Positions 9,972-19,850 of a stretch of 64,000 nucleotides of DNA are shown piece by piece. The notes below the pieces were generated by a model. It saw only the letters and a program-made list of their open reading frames with translations. It was not told where the DNA came from and made no database searches. The DNA is taken from positions 1 through 64,000 of the forward strand of contig NZ_CP084737.1 of NCBI RefSeq assembly GCF_024730665.1, in the 5' to 3' direction. Made by a program: the position numbers and the translations under genes. Each line of letters begins with the position of its first letter. Position 1 is the stretch's first letter. This stretch comes from Coxiella-like endosymbiont. GTDB lineage: Bacteria > Pseudomonadota > Gammaproteobacteria > Coxiellales > Coxiellaceae.

Positions 9972-11878
9972 TTTAGTTGATTTTATATCCTAATTTAGGA
10001 GCTCAGTAATATAACAAATTTAGATGTGTTTTACCATATAAATTAATGCTTTCCTTGAAAAGAGAGTGAAGATTTGATGAATTTTTCGTAATTAATTAGC
10101 AAGGTTATAATTTTGCTAAGTCGCTCTTTTTAGTTTGAACTTTCCGTGCTCTTAACTCCAAAGTGAGATTTCTCTAAGTATGAAAATTAATTTATTCAAT
10201 GAAGGCAATAATTTACTGCAATAATATTGCCCTAAAAACAGTATTCTATGCAACCTTTCAGAGATATATCTATAATTAATATAGAAAAAAGTATTAAAGA
10301 CTTTCCTTTAAGATTCTAAAGAATTATTTCTGAATGATTAACATGTAAATTCATTTTTGTTAGGATATTTTTTTATCCTTTTTAAGTCTATTTGAGTGTT
10401 ATGTTATTTTTTTATTGATCGTTAATTGGTTTGGTTTCTGATTTTTAATTACTCGCATTTATTTTTAATTTTAAAACATTTTCAAAATGATACTGTTCCT
10501 CTTATTACTATCTTAAAATGACTCATCTTATAGGTGCTTTAATAATCAATGGGTTTAATTTAAGTAGAATTAGGAAATATCTACAGCCCTTTTACTTTGG
10601 CACACGTAGTATTTATTTTTTCTACTAAGTTTATAATTTTATTTCTCCAATTACGTTATTTTTTGGTGCCTTTGATATTGATATCGGTGTTGCTCAAATA
10701 GGGACGTATTATTATTTTGTGAGTAATGTTATCGCTAGTAGCCAACTTTTGGAAATTAGATTAGTTTCCAGGATGTCTATTATTCTAATTATTTAAGAAG
10801 TTCAAAATTATTTAGAATCTATGAGATGAACCGAAAACTTTTTTTACTAAAAAAATAAAAGTTTTCACCAGTTGGTAAAATTAAATTTAAGATGTGTTTA
10901 ATAGCTATTTACTGCTTAATCGATGAGTTATCTTAAGTCTTTTAACAAATTATCCCATGTTTTTACTTTTTGTTATTTTAATCAGTTTTAATCAGACCTT
11001 ATCCAAAAAAGTATGTTTGTTTACTTAAAATTCTTTAAATAATTGTATACTTTCTTTGAGAACTCTATTACAACTTTTTCGTGTATGTGAAATAACTTGC
11101 TATCAGGTATTATTTAGAAATAACGATTTCATTTTTCATAAAAGTTAGTATTATTTCTGAATAATAGTCTTTTAATATATTTAATCTTATAATCATTTTT
11201 AATTTGATAAATATATTTTTTATCAGTTTAAGATTGAAATTCTTAATATAGAAAGCTGGTCGTAATCTTTTTACATAATATTCATAATGAAAATTTAAAT
11301 ATCACTAAATAAATTATTAGAAGATCTTAAATTAACATTGATGCAAAATTATCAAATTGCCGATATTAATACCGAGTAATCAACAGATATCTTTTTCGTA
11401 TGCATACATATTTGAGATTACAAAAATTAAAGTCTTACACTTTTCAATATAGGAGAAATAATGAGAAACCATATATGAAAGAAGTTTTAAGAACTAACGC
11501 TCTTTTTTGTGTGCTTTCTCGATAGTAATTTTTTAACGACATATAAGATTAAATGAAGATTTAATATTTAATTTAATATTAAAATAAAATGTGAGAGTCA
11601 ATTTATTTTTAACAACATGGATTTCTTTTATTGAATCTAACATTCAATAAAAGAAGTTCACATTAATTCCAACAAAAATTAAAATTCTGTATATTTATCA
11701 GTACTTTTTAAAATGATAGAAAAAAATATAATGTAGAATTTCTTAAATCTTAGTAGTAGAAATACTTAACGGGATGGTTATTTAAAATTTAATCTAGAGT
11801 GAACGCGAAAAAGATTCGCGTTCATACGCAAGACGAAAAATCGTGATTTATAACTGGTTAGTTTTGAGAGAAAAGTCG
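9972..11878. other. 1.9 kb AT-rich stretch with no recognisable gene
   Basis: Short open frames only. A hydrophobic stretch near 10620-10780 could be the ghost of a membrane protein, but I cannot assign it. The region contains the hairpin at 11623-11655. Confidence 0.55.
11623..11655. repeat. 14-bp perfect inverted repeat, 5-base loop
   Basis: Arms TTCTTTTATTGAAT and its exact complement flank the loop CTAAC. G-T and A-T pairs could extend the stem by about five more pairs as RNA. It is AT-rich with no T-tail, and no gene end is nearby. Confidence 0.75.
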
Positions 11879-11940
11879 GGATCGTTAGCTCAGTTAGTAA
11901 AGCAGCTTGAGGGCACCCTAGGTTATAGTATCACATACTA
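11879..11940 (+). pseudogene. Decayed tRNA, 5' half resembling tRNA-Lys
   Basis: The stretch starting GGATCGTTAGCTCAGTTAGT closely follows the acceptor and D-arm of gammaproteobacterial tRNA-Lys, including the GCTCAGTT block. The anticodon arm is missing: after AAAGCAGCTTGA the sequence jumps to unrelated bases. The T-arm is only faintly suggested (GGTTATAG in place of GGTTCGAA), and the 3' acceptor strand no longer pairs. It cannot fold as a tRNA, so I read it as a dead copy or the remains of a deleted tRNA-Lys locus. Confidence 0.55.
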
Positions 11941-12247
11941 AATACTGTATAACAAATTAATGCTTAGCGGTAAGTTTGCATATATTATCTTTGATAAAGT
12001 GATTGATATCAAAAAGTAGGATACGATAATAATGTATGTGAGATTTTCGGAATACCATTAATTAATTAAACAGCCCTAATTTAGTTTTAATTCGTAGAGT
12101 GCTGAGAAAATGATTTACGTTTCGGAACAACTTTCTTTCATTTACTGAGATTATTACTATCTAGAAGTAACTCTACTAGCTATATTTTTTGATTCAGCTC
12201 AGATTATCGATTGCGTCTTTGCATTTCAGATAGGGGAGATCGTTTTA

Positions 12248-12436
12248 ATGACAGAGCAAGGATTTACTGAAACTCTTCTTACTGAGCTGGGTTCATCAAT
12301 GCTTTTGAAGATCGATACACCTTCTGTAGTACGAAATTTCCTAGCACGTGCTTATAAGCTTATAATATTAAAAACTGTTAACGGACTTAGGTCAACCAAC
12401 AACATCGTTACTATTTTCCTTGCGAAGATGATTTGA
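12248..12436 (+). CDS. Small unrecognised open frame (62 codons)
   Basis: It starts MTEQGFTETLLTELGSSM, with an AGGGGAGA ribosome site at about 12232-12239, well spaced from the ATG. I do not recognise the family. The 3' end runs into the hairpin at 12412-12465, which argues that the tail is not native coding sequence. It may be the N-terminal stub of a decayed gene. The good ribosome site is the only reason to list it. Confidence 0.25.
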   Translation: MTEQGFTETLLTELGSSMLLKIDTPSVVRNFLARAYKLIILKTVNGLRSTNNIVTIFLAKMI

Positions 12437-12465
12437 TTATGTCAAATCATCTTCGCAAGAAAATA
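12412..12465. terminator. Strong hairpin upstream of the polyamine operon
   Basis: A 17-bp perfect stem (CTTGCGAAGATGATTTG at 12419-12435 against 12443-12459) is extended by a further six A-T pairs past a single bulged C at 12418. The loop is small. The outer strands are T-rich on the left and A-rich on the right, so it could work as a terminator in either direction, insulating the polyamine promoter just downstream. No long T-run follows the stem, so the terminator reading is tentative; the hairpin itself is certain. Confidence 0.6.
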
Positions 12466-12492
12466 ACGGAGAACAGAAAGATGATATTTTAA

Positions 12493-12519
12493 TTGACATT
12501 AGACTAGATCTGATATACT
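12493..12519 (+). promoter_or_regulatory. Possible sigma-70 promoter of the polyamine operon
   Basis: A perfect TTGACA at 12493-12498 is followed after 15 bases by TATACT at 12514-12519, about 50 bases before the decarboxylase ATG. The spacing is two bases short of ideal. It lies between the hairpin at 12412-12465 and the first gene, where a promoter is expected. Confidence 0.4.
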
Positions 12520-12569
12520 GATAAGCGAAAATATTGGCTATTTTATAAAACAAGGTTTTATATGCACAG

Positions 12570-13760
12570 ATGAAACTTCAAACTATCGCTTCCATCGCTG
12601 AGAGCAGGCCTATGGAGCCTGTTTTTGCTTTTAGGCCAATTACTTTAAATCGCGCCGTCAGTTACTTCTACACTAAATTCAACGGACAAGTTTTGTATGC
12701 CGTTAAAACCAATCCCGAAAAACACGTAATTCAAGCTATTCATGCACAAGGAGTTACTGCATTTGATGTTGCTTCTTACGAAGAAATTCGTGTTATTAAA
12801 GAGTATGTTCCAAACTCTGAGCTTTATTTTATGCATCCCGTGAAATCTCCTCGTGCGGTTCGAAAGTCGTATTTCGAATACGGGGTTCGTCATTTCTCTT
12901 TAGATTGCGTGGATGAGCTGGATAAAATTTTGCGTTCTACTGAGCATGCAAAAGATCTTTGTCTTTATTTGCGGTTGGCAATTCCCAACACTTTTGCTGA
13001 GTTTAATCTCGCAGAAAAATTTGGTGTTGATTTGCACGAAGCCCCTGCGCTATTAAAACAGGTCCGCAAAGTAGCTTATAAACTTGGCGTTACATTTCAT
13101 GTAGGTTCACAATGTATGCATCCGGATGCGTACCGCATCGCGATTCGAATGGCAGATAAAGTCATCAACGAAGCCAGAGTGGATGTTGAATTTTTTAATG
13201 TGGGCGGTGGATTTCCTTCGATTTACCCAGGAATGATTCCGCCCACATTGTCTGTTTATTTTGATGCGATTCATTCTGAGTTAGCTAAAGTGGTTGGGAG
13301 GCACCCGCACATTCAATTACTGTGCGAGCCGGGTCGCTCGTTGGTAGCAGAAAGTACGTCAGTGATTGTTAATGTAGAGCTTAGAAAAGACAATATGCTC
13401 TACATTAATGATGGTACTTATGGTAGTCTTTTCGATGCTGGAATTCCGCATTTTATTTTTCCGGTGCACTTAGTACGGCCCAATCCCACGGCAACTGTTG
13501 ATCTCTTGCCATTCAGTTTTTATGGTCCCACGTGCGATTCTCTAGATTACATGAAAGGTCCATTTTATTTACCCAATGACATAACAGCAGGGGATTACAT
13601 TGAGATTGGCCAAATCGGAGCATATGGCAGAACACTATCAACTGAATTTAACGGCTTCAAGCAAAGAGAAAGTGTTGTCATGGTTTCAGATGAACCGCTG
13701 ATGACGATGTATTCGGATGATTATATCACACATGAGCCGTTAGAAGTTATTGCTGCTTAA
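12570..13760 (+). CDS. Ornithine decarboxylase-like PLP enzyme (alanine racemase fold)
   Basis: 396-residue group IV decarboxylase that should turn ornithine (or a related basic amino acid) into putrescine with carbon dioxide release. YAVKTNP near residue 45 carries the PLP-binding lysine. HVGSQ and the glycine-rich FNVGGGFPS bind the cofactor phosphate, and CEPGRSLV contacts it further. The C-terminal GPTCDSLD supplies the catalytic Cys-Asp pair contributed across the dimer in eukaryotic-type ornithine decarboxylases. The frame is intact and the length normal. It is the first gene of a three-gene polyamine operon, 24 bases ahead of the next, which has an AAGGA ribosome site. Lysine or diaminopimelate decarboxylase is less likely given the neighbours. 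Confidence 0.85.
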   Translation: MKLQTIASIAESRPMEPVFAFRPITLNRAVSYFYTKFNGQVLYAVKTNPEKHVIQAIHAQGVTAFDVASYEEIRVIKEYVPNSELYFMHPVKSPRAVRKSYFEYGVRHFSLDCVDELDKILRSTEHAKDLCLYLRLAIPNTFAEFNLAEKFGVDLHEAPALLKQVRKVAYKLGVTFHVGSQCMHPDAYRIAIRMADKVINEARVDVEFFNVGGGFPSIYPGMIPPTLSVYFDAIHSELAKVVGRHPHIQLLCEPGRSLVAESTSVIVNVELRKDNMLYINDGTYGSLFDAGIPHFIFPVHLVRPNPTATVDLLPFSFYGPTCDSLDYMKGPFYLPNDITAGDYIEIGQIGAYGRTLSTEFNGFKQRESVVMVSDEPLMTMYSDDYITHEPLEVIAA

Positions 13761-13784
13761 AACAATTAACCCTAAGGAACGCTG

Positions 13785-14839
13785 ATGAAAAGTCAAACTT
13801 TGCCAATGCCTTCTTCTTTAAAAGAAAAACTATTGCAACAAGCTGTTGAACATATTAGCATCACGCGTTTTGATGCGCGTCCTTTGATCGACGCGATGGA
13901 TCATATGTCTTTTACATCGCGCGATCTTGCAAGAGCAGCCCGTATTTTTAATCAAATGCTGCAAGATAAAGAATGCAGCATTATTCTGACGATTGCGGGT
14001 TCTACGTCGGCAGGTGGCTGTATGAAACTTTATGCAGATATGGTGAAATACAACATGATAGATGCCGTTGTTGCAACGGGTGCAAGCATTGTAGATATGG
14101 ATTTTTTGAGGCGTTGGGCTTTCGGCATTATCAGGGCACTCTATCATCAGATGATCGACAACTGCGTGAATTATATATTGATCGAATTTATGACACTTAT
14201 ATTGACGAAGAAGATTTGAAACGCTGTGATCATACCATTTACGAAATTGCCAATAGCCTTTCACCACGTCCTTACAGTTCTCGAGAATTTATTCGCGAGA
14301 TGGGGGTGTATCTTACAAAGGGAAACGCTAAAAAACAAGAATCATTAGTGCAACTTGCGTATGAGCATGATGTTCCGATTTTTTGTCCTGCTTTTACTGA
14401 TTCTTCGGCAGGTTTTGGATTAGTGTTGCATCAAGTGAAAAATCCGGATCACCATTTGACTATTGACGCGATTCGTGACTTTCGTGAATTAACCGATATT
14501 AAAATCAAATCAGGTACAACAGGTTTATTGATAATTGGTGGCGGCGTACCTAAAAATTTCGCGCAAGATACTGTTATTTGTGCAGAAATGATTGGAAAAG
14601 AAACTGACACTTACAAATATGCTATCCAAATTACTGTCGCAGATGTGCGAGATGGTGCATGCTCTAGTTCAACGCTGAAAGAAGCTTGTTCTTGGGGAAA
14701 AGTGGATGTCGCTTATGAACAGATGGTCTACGCTGAGGCCACTTCTGTATTACCGATTTTAGCAAGCGATGCTTATCATCGTGGCTATTGGAAAAATCGT
14801 CCACGTCGTCATTATACTCAATTATTTGGGACTAAATAG
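13785..14839 (+). CDS. Deoxyhypusine synthase-like enzyme, frameshifted as sequenced
   Basis: NAD-dependent transferase of the deoxyhypusine/homospermidine synthase family. The N-terminal part carries the NAD-binding segment ILTIAGSTSAGG and VVATGASIVDMDF. The C-terminal part carries GTTGLLIIGGGVPKNF and EACSWGKV, whose lysine matches the catalytic lysine that forms the enzyme-butylimine intermediate. The halves lie in different frames, broken at T6 14102-14107. One added T gives 351 residues without stops. Bacteria lack eIF5A, the substrate of eukaryotic deoxyhypusine synthase, so the bacterial enzyme more likely moves an aminobutyl group between polyamines, for example to make homospermidine. 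The flanking ornithine decarboxylase and agmatinase fit that. Its stop shares one base with the agmatinase GTG. Confidence 0.8.
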
Positions 14840-15743
14840 TGAAATGCCTGTCCCCTGAAGAAGCATTTTTGGGACTTGATTCTAAAAATTCAGTGAGTTA
14901 TGAAAACGCGAAATCAGTGGTCATTCCTTTTGGGCTTGAGCGTTCTGTCAGTTATGGTGGTGGCACCGCTAAAGGGCCCGAGGCAATGATTAAGGCTTCT
15001 CACGAAGTAGAATTATTTGATGAAACGCTTTGGTATGAACCCTATCGCTGCATTAATGTTGTCACGCTTGAAGAGCCGGCGATTGAAAGTAATATACTGC
15101 AAGCATTAAAACAACTAGAAAAATTAGTGGAGCGAGTACTCGACGACAAAAAATTTCCTTTTGTTTTTGGTGGAGAACATTCTATCACTGCAGGCTCTAT
15201 TCGGCCTTTTGTTAAAAGGTACGAAAATCTGGTCATTTTACATTTTGATGCACATGCTGATTTGCGTGATGGTTATAATGGGGAACATTATTCACACGCT
15301 TCCGCGATTAGGCGCTGTTTGGATCATCTGAATGTTGAGGTTGTTTCGGTGGGTATTCGCAACATTTCAGCAGAAGAAATTCCTTTTTAGAGGAAAATCG
15401 TAACCGTATTCATATTTATTGGGCTAAGGATAAAAAATCCTGGCGTATAAATAAAATGGTTTCTCATTTGAAAAATCGGCCAATTTACCTCACTTTTGAT
15501 GTCGATGGATTTGATGCTAGTTTAATGCCAGCAACAGGAACTCCAGAACCGAATGGTTTGTTTTGGGATGAAGTCCAGGAAATTATTACAGCGGCAAGTA
15601 AGGTGGGAACTATTGTAGGCGCTGATATCAATGAACTCGCGCCCATCCTAAATTTTCATAGTTGCGATTTTTTAGCAGCGAAATTAGCCTATAAGATTCT
15701 CTCATTAGCTTTGGCAACTTCTAGATCGTGTATTTCTACTTAG
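14839..15743 (+). CDS. speB: Agmatinase/arginase-family ureohydrolase, frameshifted as sequenced
   Basis: Binuclear manganese ureohydrolase, expected to split agmatine into putrescine and urea. Metal ligands are visible in FGGEHS (His), FDAHADLRD (Asp-His-Asp) and TFDVDGFDAS (Asp, Asp). The frame breaks at T5 15384-15388. One extra T lets it run on through EENRNRIHIYWAKDKK into the C-terminal half, giving 301 residues, normal for agmatinase. The start is GTG at 14839, overlapping the TAG of the previous gene by one base; no in-frame ATG is nearby. Agmatinase rather than arginase is inferred from the polyamine operon. No arginine decarboxylase is seen in this window to supply agmatine. Confidence 0.8.
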
Positions 15744-16951
15744 ATTTTTGATATATTTTAACGATCGCACTTTTTTGGAAAATCCCACTATAGATTAACT
15801 AGTGTCAACATACTGAAATTAAAATATTTTTCTATCGTCGATAATAAATCTGATGGATTCAATTTTTTTATTTTTATTTCAAAATATTCGATGTAATTTA
15901 TCATTTTTTATAAAACAGTCAATGCAATTATGAAAAGAGCAATCAGAGTAATCAAGATGAAAATAAGCACAGATAGAATAAGATCAAATTTTTTGCTAAG
16001 ATAAAAAAATGAAGTAAAGCATATCTTCTGTTAAAAGTTTTGCTTACGATAAGCTTCCACAGAATCTATTTTATTGCCGCGTGAAATAGTATTTTTTGTA
16101 TCCGTACCGCACAACCTCAATTGATAGTTTTATAGTGTTTTCAAGTTATCAGTCTTTTATGCGCATCTATTCGTTCGTTATCATTGCGTTAGCGCACGCA
16201 GTAAGATTGCGATTGCTAAAATGACACCTAATTCTGAAAGCGCCCTCTTCTCTATCTCCATTTGCATTAAATTCGTTCTTCTATCGTTATACGCAAAGCT
16301 TTAGCAGGATTGATAAAATCTCCGTAATAAACACTAATCCCCTAGTACTAACAGTCTCCATCACCGCAGATCACAAAATCAACGACCTGACATTGCGCCT
16401 GAACACCATGTTTAAAAGCTAACTATTATTAAGGCACAATCAAAAGCAATAAACAGACAGAAGATTGCCTTTTATGTAAATTTTTCATGCCATCTAGACA
16501 ATCGTTTCACTGATAGTTTATGTTTCATATTTAAAAGAAATTGCGAAATACATATAATAACTCAAATTAAAGCAGTCGGAGTGCTCGCTTCTAAAATGGG
16601 AAATTCTATTATTTTTATACCTGACAGTTTGTATAATTATCGAAATTTGAAAATCTGTAAAAAATAAAAAGAAATATTAAAGCAGGATCAGTGTTTACAA
16701 TCACAGGATGTAAAAATGCTAGTCTGCAAAGATAAAATTTATCTATAAAACAATTTCATGGCAAGTAATGCACAAGGGATTCTGAGAAGACGTCGATAAC
16801 TAAGAAAAAACATTGAAAATAGCCTTTCGTTGCACATAGAAGGTCACGATAGGGTGATGGACTTCTCAATAGCACAAATTTTGGCAATAGCCATGGGTTG
16901 AGTCACTATGGTATTTAGTGTTCAATAGAGTCCTCAATATGTGAAATAATG
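15744..16951. other. 1.2 kb stretch with no recognisable gene
   Basis: Downstream of the polyamine operon. All frames are short and no protein family or terminator could be assigned. It ends at tRNA-Leu. Confidence 0.55.
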
Positions 16952-17033
<82 letters not shown>

Positions 17034-17269
17034 TCATGAAAAAGAGTATGGAAAATTATAAACGTGGTTTCTAGAAAACAGGGAGATTACAGCAACAATT
17101 TGACCGTTATGTTATGTGGTCTGAGATGAGGTTAGAAAACCTATATGCCTAGGAAAAACCGCTAGGATAGCACAGAATTACTGGTAGGGTTTCTGATACT
17201 AAAAAATCACTCAAACCTAAACTTATCTTCAGGAGTAGGGACGGCCTTATGTAATTGGGCTTCGACATA

Positions 17270-17805
17270 CGCATATTAGGAAAAAGTATGTCAATTACAA
17301 ATCACCGAAGTTCCGTGGATTGAGATGATGAAAGAAGTTCTTCGAAGAAAACCAATCGAATATCGTTAATTATGACTCTTATTCGCAGATTAAGCCTCAC
17401 TCACTCGAAGTTGAGACTGCGGAGCACATAGATAATGATGATTCTGTATTTATCATTTCGAAGACTGTATGGATGGGAAATCTTTTGAGTAAGATGGATA
17501 ATATTTTGATTTGAGCTTAGTTCAGAATGTATGATTGCCAAACTTTGAAGAAGGGATTATGGTAAAACGAAATCCCGTCAGGTTAGATGCAAAAATTAAT
17601 TACCCAGAGATTTACTTAAAGAACAGTCAAAGAAACTGGTTATCTTATAGAATTATTGTTAGTTGAAGTAATGAAAGAGTATAAAATTGGAGTAGATCCT
17701 GATACAGTCCGAGGAGCCGAGTGGAAGGAATTACAGGGGCTTGCTACAAGCCAGAAAAAGCGATTTCCTGGTATTATAATAAAATCACATTAATCGCAAA
17801 AATTT
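17270..17805 (+). pseudogene. tig: Remnant of trigger factor gene
   Basis: Only fragments survive, directly upstream of clpP where tig normally lies. Around 17297-17366 the frame reads ITEVPWIEMMKEVLRRKPIE, like the trigger factor middle region. Around 17625-17690 it reads VEVMKEYKIGVDPDTVRG, typical of the C-terminal helical arms, and a shifted frame then gives AISWYYNK. Stops, substitutions and indels separate the pieces, so this ribosome-associated chaperone is lost. This is decay of a different kind from the single-base breaks elsewhere in the window. Confidence 0.65.
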
Positions 17806-17933
17806 CGCCCATGGAGATTGTCGGTTTTTCTTGAAAGTCAAGCGGTACAAATTTTTGAGACAGTTTGGAGTCAAAGATAAAGCGATGTCCTATAAAATGT
17901 AGTTCGATAATCACAATAAAAGGCAAGACAATA

Positions 17934-18578
17934 ATGAGTTTTTTAGTTCCTATGGTGATTGAGCAGACATCGCGAGGTGAGCGAGCTTATGATATTTATT
18001 CCCGACTTTTGAAAGACCGGATTATCTTTCTTGTTGGTCAGGTAGAAGACCACATGGCAAACTTAGTTATCGCACAGATATTATTTCTGGAGTCCGAAAA
18101 TCCTAATAAAGACATTAACCTATATATAAATTCACCTGGTGGGGCAGTGACATCGGCGATGGCTATCTATGATACTATACAGTTCATTAAGCCAGATGTT
18201 CGTACCTTATGTTTCGGTCAAGCCGCCAGCGCAGGGGCACTATTATTAGCTGGCGGAACAAAAGGAAAGCGACATTGCCTTCCCCATTCTTCTGTCATGA
18301 TTCACCAAGTTTTGGGTGGCTATCAAGGTCAGGGGACGGATATTCAAATTCATGCTAAACAAACCCAACAGATAAGTAACCAGCTGAACCAGATCCTAGC
18401 TAAACACACGGGAAAAACAATTGAACAAATTGAAAAAGATACCAATCGGGATTATTTCTTAACACCAGAAGAAGCTCGGGATTATGGATTAATTGATTCT
18501 ATATTTACAGAGCGGTTAAGTATTGAAATGAGAAAAAGTAATCCCCATAAAATACAAGAGGTAGTTGATGAGCGCTGA
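17934..18578 (+). CDS. clpP: ATP-dependent Clp protease proteolytic subunit
   Basis: Serine peptidase that forms the tetradecameric barrel of ClpXP. The catalytic triad is visible: Ser in [11 protein letters not shown], His in MIHQVLGG and Asp in KDTNRDYF. The start is ATG 17934 ([20 protein letters not shown]), which matches the family N-terminus; the in-frame extension back to 17865 has no family counterpart. AAGG lies about ten bases before the ATG. The length of 214 residues is normal. Its end overlaps clpX by 11 bases, so both are made from one message. Confidence 0.96.
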   Translation: MSFLVPMVIEQTSRGERAYDIYSRLLKDRIIFLVGQVEDHMANLVIAQILFLESENPNKDINLYINSPGGAVTSAMAIYDTIQFIKPDVRTLCFGQAASAGALLLAGGTKGKRHCLPHSSVMIHQVLGGYQGQGTDIQIHAKQTQQISNQLNQILAKHTGKTIEQIEKDTNRDYFLTPEEARDYGLIDSIFTERLSIEMRKSNPHKIQEVVDER

Positions 18579-19830
18579 AAAATCACAAATTTTACATTGT
18601 TCGTTCTGTGGGAAAAGCCAACATCAGGTTCGTAAGTTAATTGCAGGTCCAGCCGTTTTTGTTTGTAACGAGTGTGTGGACTTATGTAATGACATTATTC
18701 GTGAGGAAGAAATTGCCCAAGCAATCGAAACTCAGAAAAAATTATCAACGCCCCCGGAAATTCATTGTATGTTAGATCAATATGTCATTGGTCAGGATTT
18801 TGCGAAAAAAGTTCTCTCAGTAGCAGTTTATAATCATTATAAGCGGCTTAGCAGCCAAATTAAAATTAACAATGACGTCGAAGTCAGTAAAAGCAACATT
18901 TTATTAATTGGTCCGACTGGCTCTGGAAAAACCTTATTGGCGCAGACGTTAGCAAAAATATTAAATGTACCTTTTGCTATGGCGGATGCTACTACTTTAA
19001 CTGAAGCAGGATACGTAGGTGAAGACGTTGAAAATATCGTTCAAAAACTATTGCAAAGATGTAATTATGATGTCGAAAAAGCAAAAACAGGAATCATTTA
19101 TATTGATGAAATTGACAAAATTGCCCGTAAAACGGATAGCCCATCATTAACTAGGGACGTATCAGGTGAAGGCGTACAGCAGGCCTTATTAAAACTTATT
19201 GAAGGTACTGTAGCGTCAATTCCTCCGCAAGGTGGCCGAAAACATCCGCAACAAGAATATCTGCAAGTGGATACTTCAAATATTCTGTTTATTTGTGGTG
19301 GTGCATTTGCTGATTTATATAAGGTCATTCAGCGTAGGACTGACAGAAGTGGGATTGGTTTTGCGGCACAAGTTCGTTCTCAAGAAGACTCTGCGAGTGC
19401 CTCTGAGTTGATTAGACAAACGGAACCAGAAGATTTAATCAAATATGGTCTCATTCCCGAATTTGTGGGACGTTTGCCTGTAATTGCAACACTGGAAGAA
19501 TTGAATGAAGGCGCTCTAATACGTATATTAACTGAGCCTAAAAATGCGTTGGCTAAGCAATATCATAAATTGTTTCAATTGGAAGGTGTAGAGATTGATT
19601 TTCGCGAAGATGCATTACGACAGATCGCTAAACGGGCTATTCAACGAAAAACGGGTGCGCGCGGATTGCGTTCGATTGTGGAGCACACGCTATTAGATTT
19701 AATGTATGAGCTTCCTACCGTGGCTGGGTTGAAAAAAGTGGTTATTGACGCAGGAGTCATTGATCAAGTTTCATCCCCGTTATTTATTTATGAGAATGAA
19801 AAAGTCTCTCGCAAAGTGGCCCAAGAGTAA
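18568..19830 (+). CDS. clpX: ATP-dependent Clp protease ATP-binding subunit ClpX
   Basis: AAA+ unfoldase that recognises substrates and feeds ClpP. The N-terminal zinc-binding domain has four cysteines (CSFCGKS and CNECVDLC). Walker A is GPTGSGKT, Walker [11 protein letters not shown], the pore loop GYVG, the RKH loop GGRKHPQ, and sensor 2 GARGLRSI. The start is ATG 18568 inside the clpP end. The frame is intact at 420 residues, and lon follows 20 bases downstream. Confidence 0.96.
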   Translation: MSAEKSQILHCSFCGKSQHQVRKLIAGPAVFVCNECVDLCNDIIREEEIAQAIETQKKLSTPPEIHCMLDQYVIGQDFAKKVLSVAVYNHYKRLSSQIKINNDVEVSKSNILLIGPTGSGKTLLAQTLAKILNVPFAMADATTLTEAGYVGEDVENIVQKLLQRCNYDVEKAKTGIIYIDEIDKIARKTDSPSLTRDVSGEGVQQALLKLIEGTVASIPPQGGRKHPQQEYLQVDTSNILFICGGAFADLYKVIQRRTDRSGIGFAAQVRSQEDSASASELIRQTEPEDLIKYGLIPEFVGRLPVIATLEELNEGALIRILTEPKNALAKQYHKLFQLEGVEIDFREDALRQIAKRAIQRKTGARGLRSIVEHTLLDLMYELPTVAGLKKVVIDAGVIDQVSSPLFIYENEKVSRKVAQE

Positions 19831-19850
19831 TTAATAATTAAGGATGCCTC

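Noticed and set aside
12645-12893. 82-codon minus-strand frame
   Set aside because: Antisense shadow of the well-supported ornithine decarboxylase gene.
13830-14267. 145-codon minus-strand frame across the deoxyhypusine-synthase-like gene
   Set aside because: Low-complexity antisense shadow; the plus strand carries clear family motifs in both halves.
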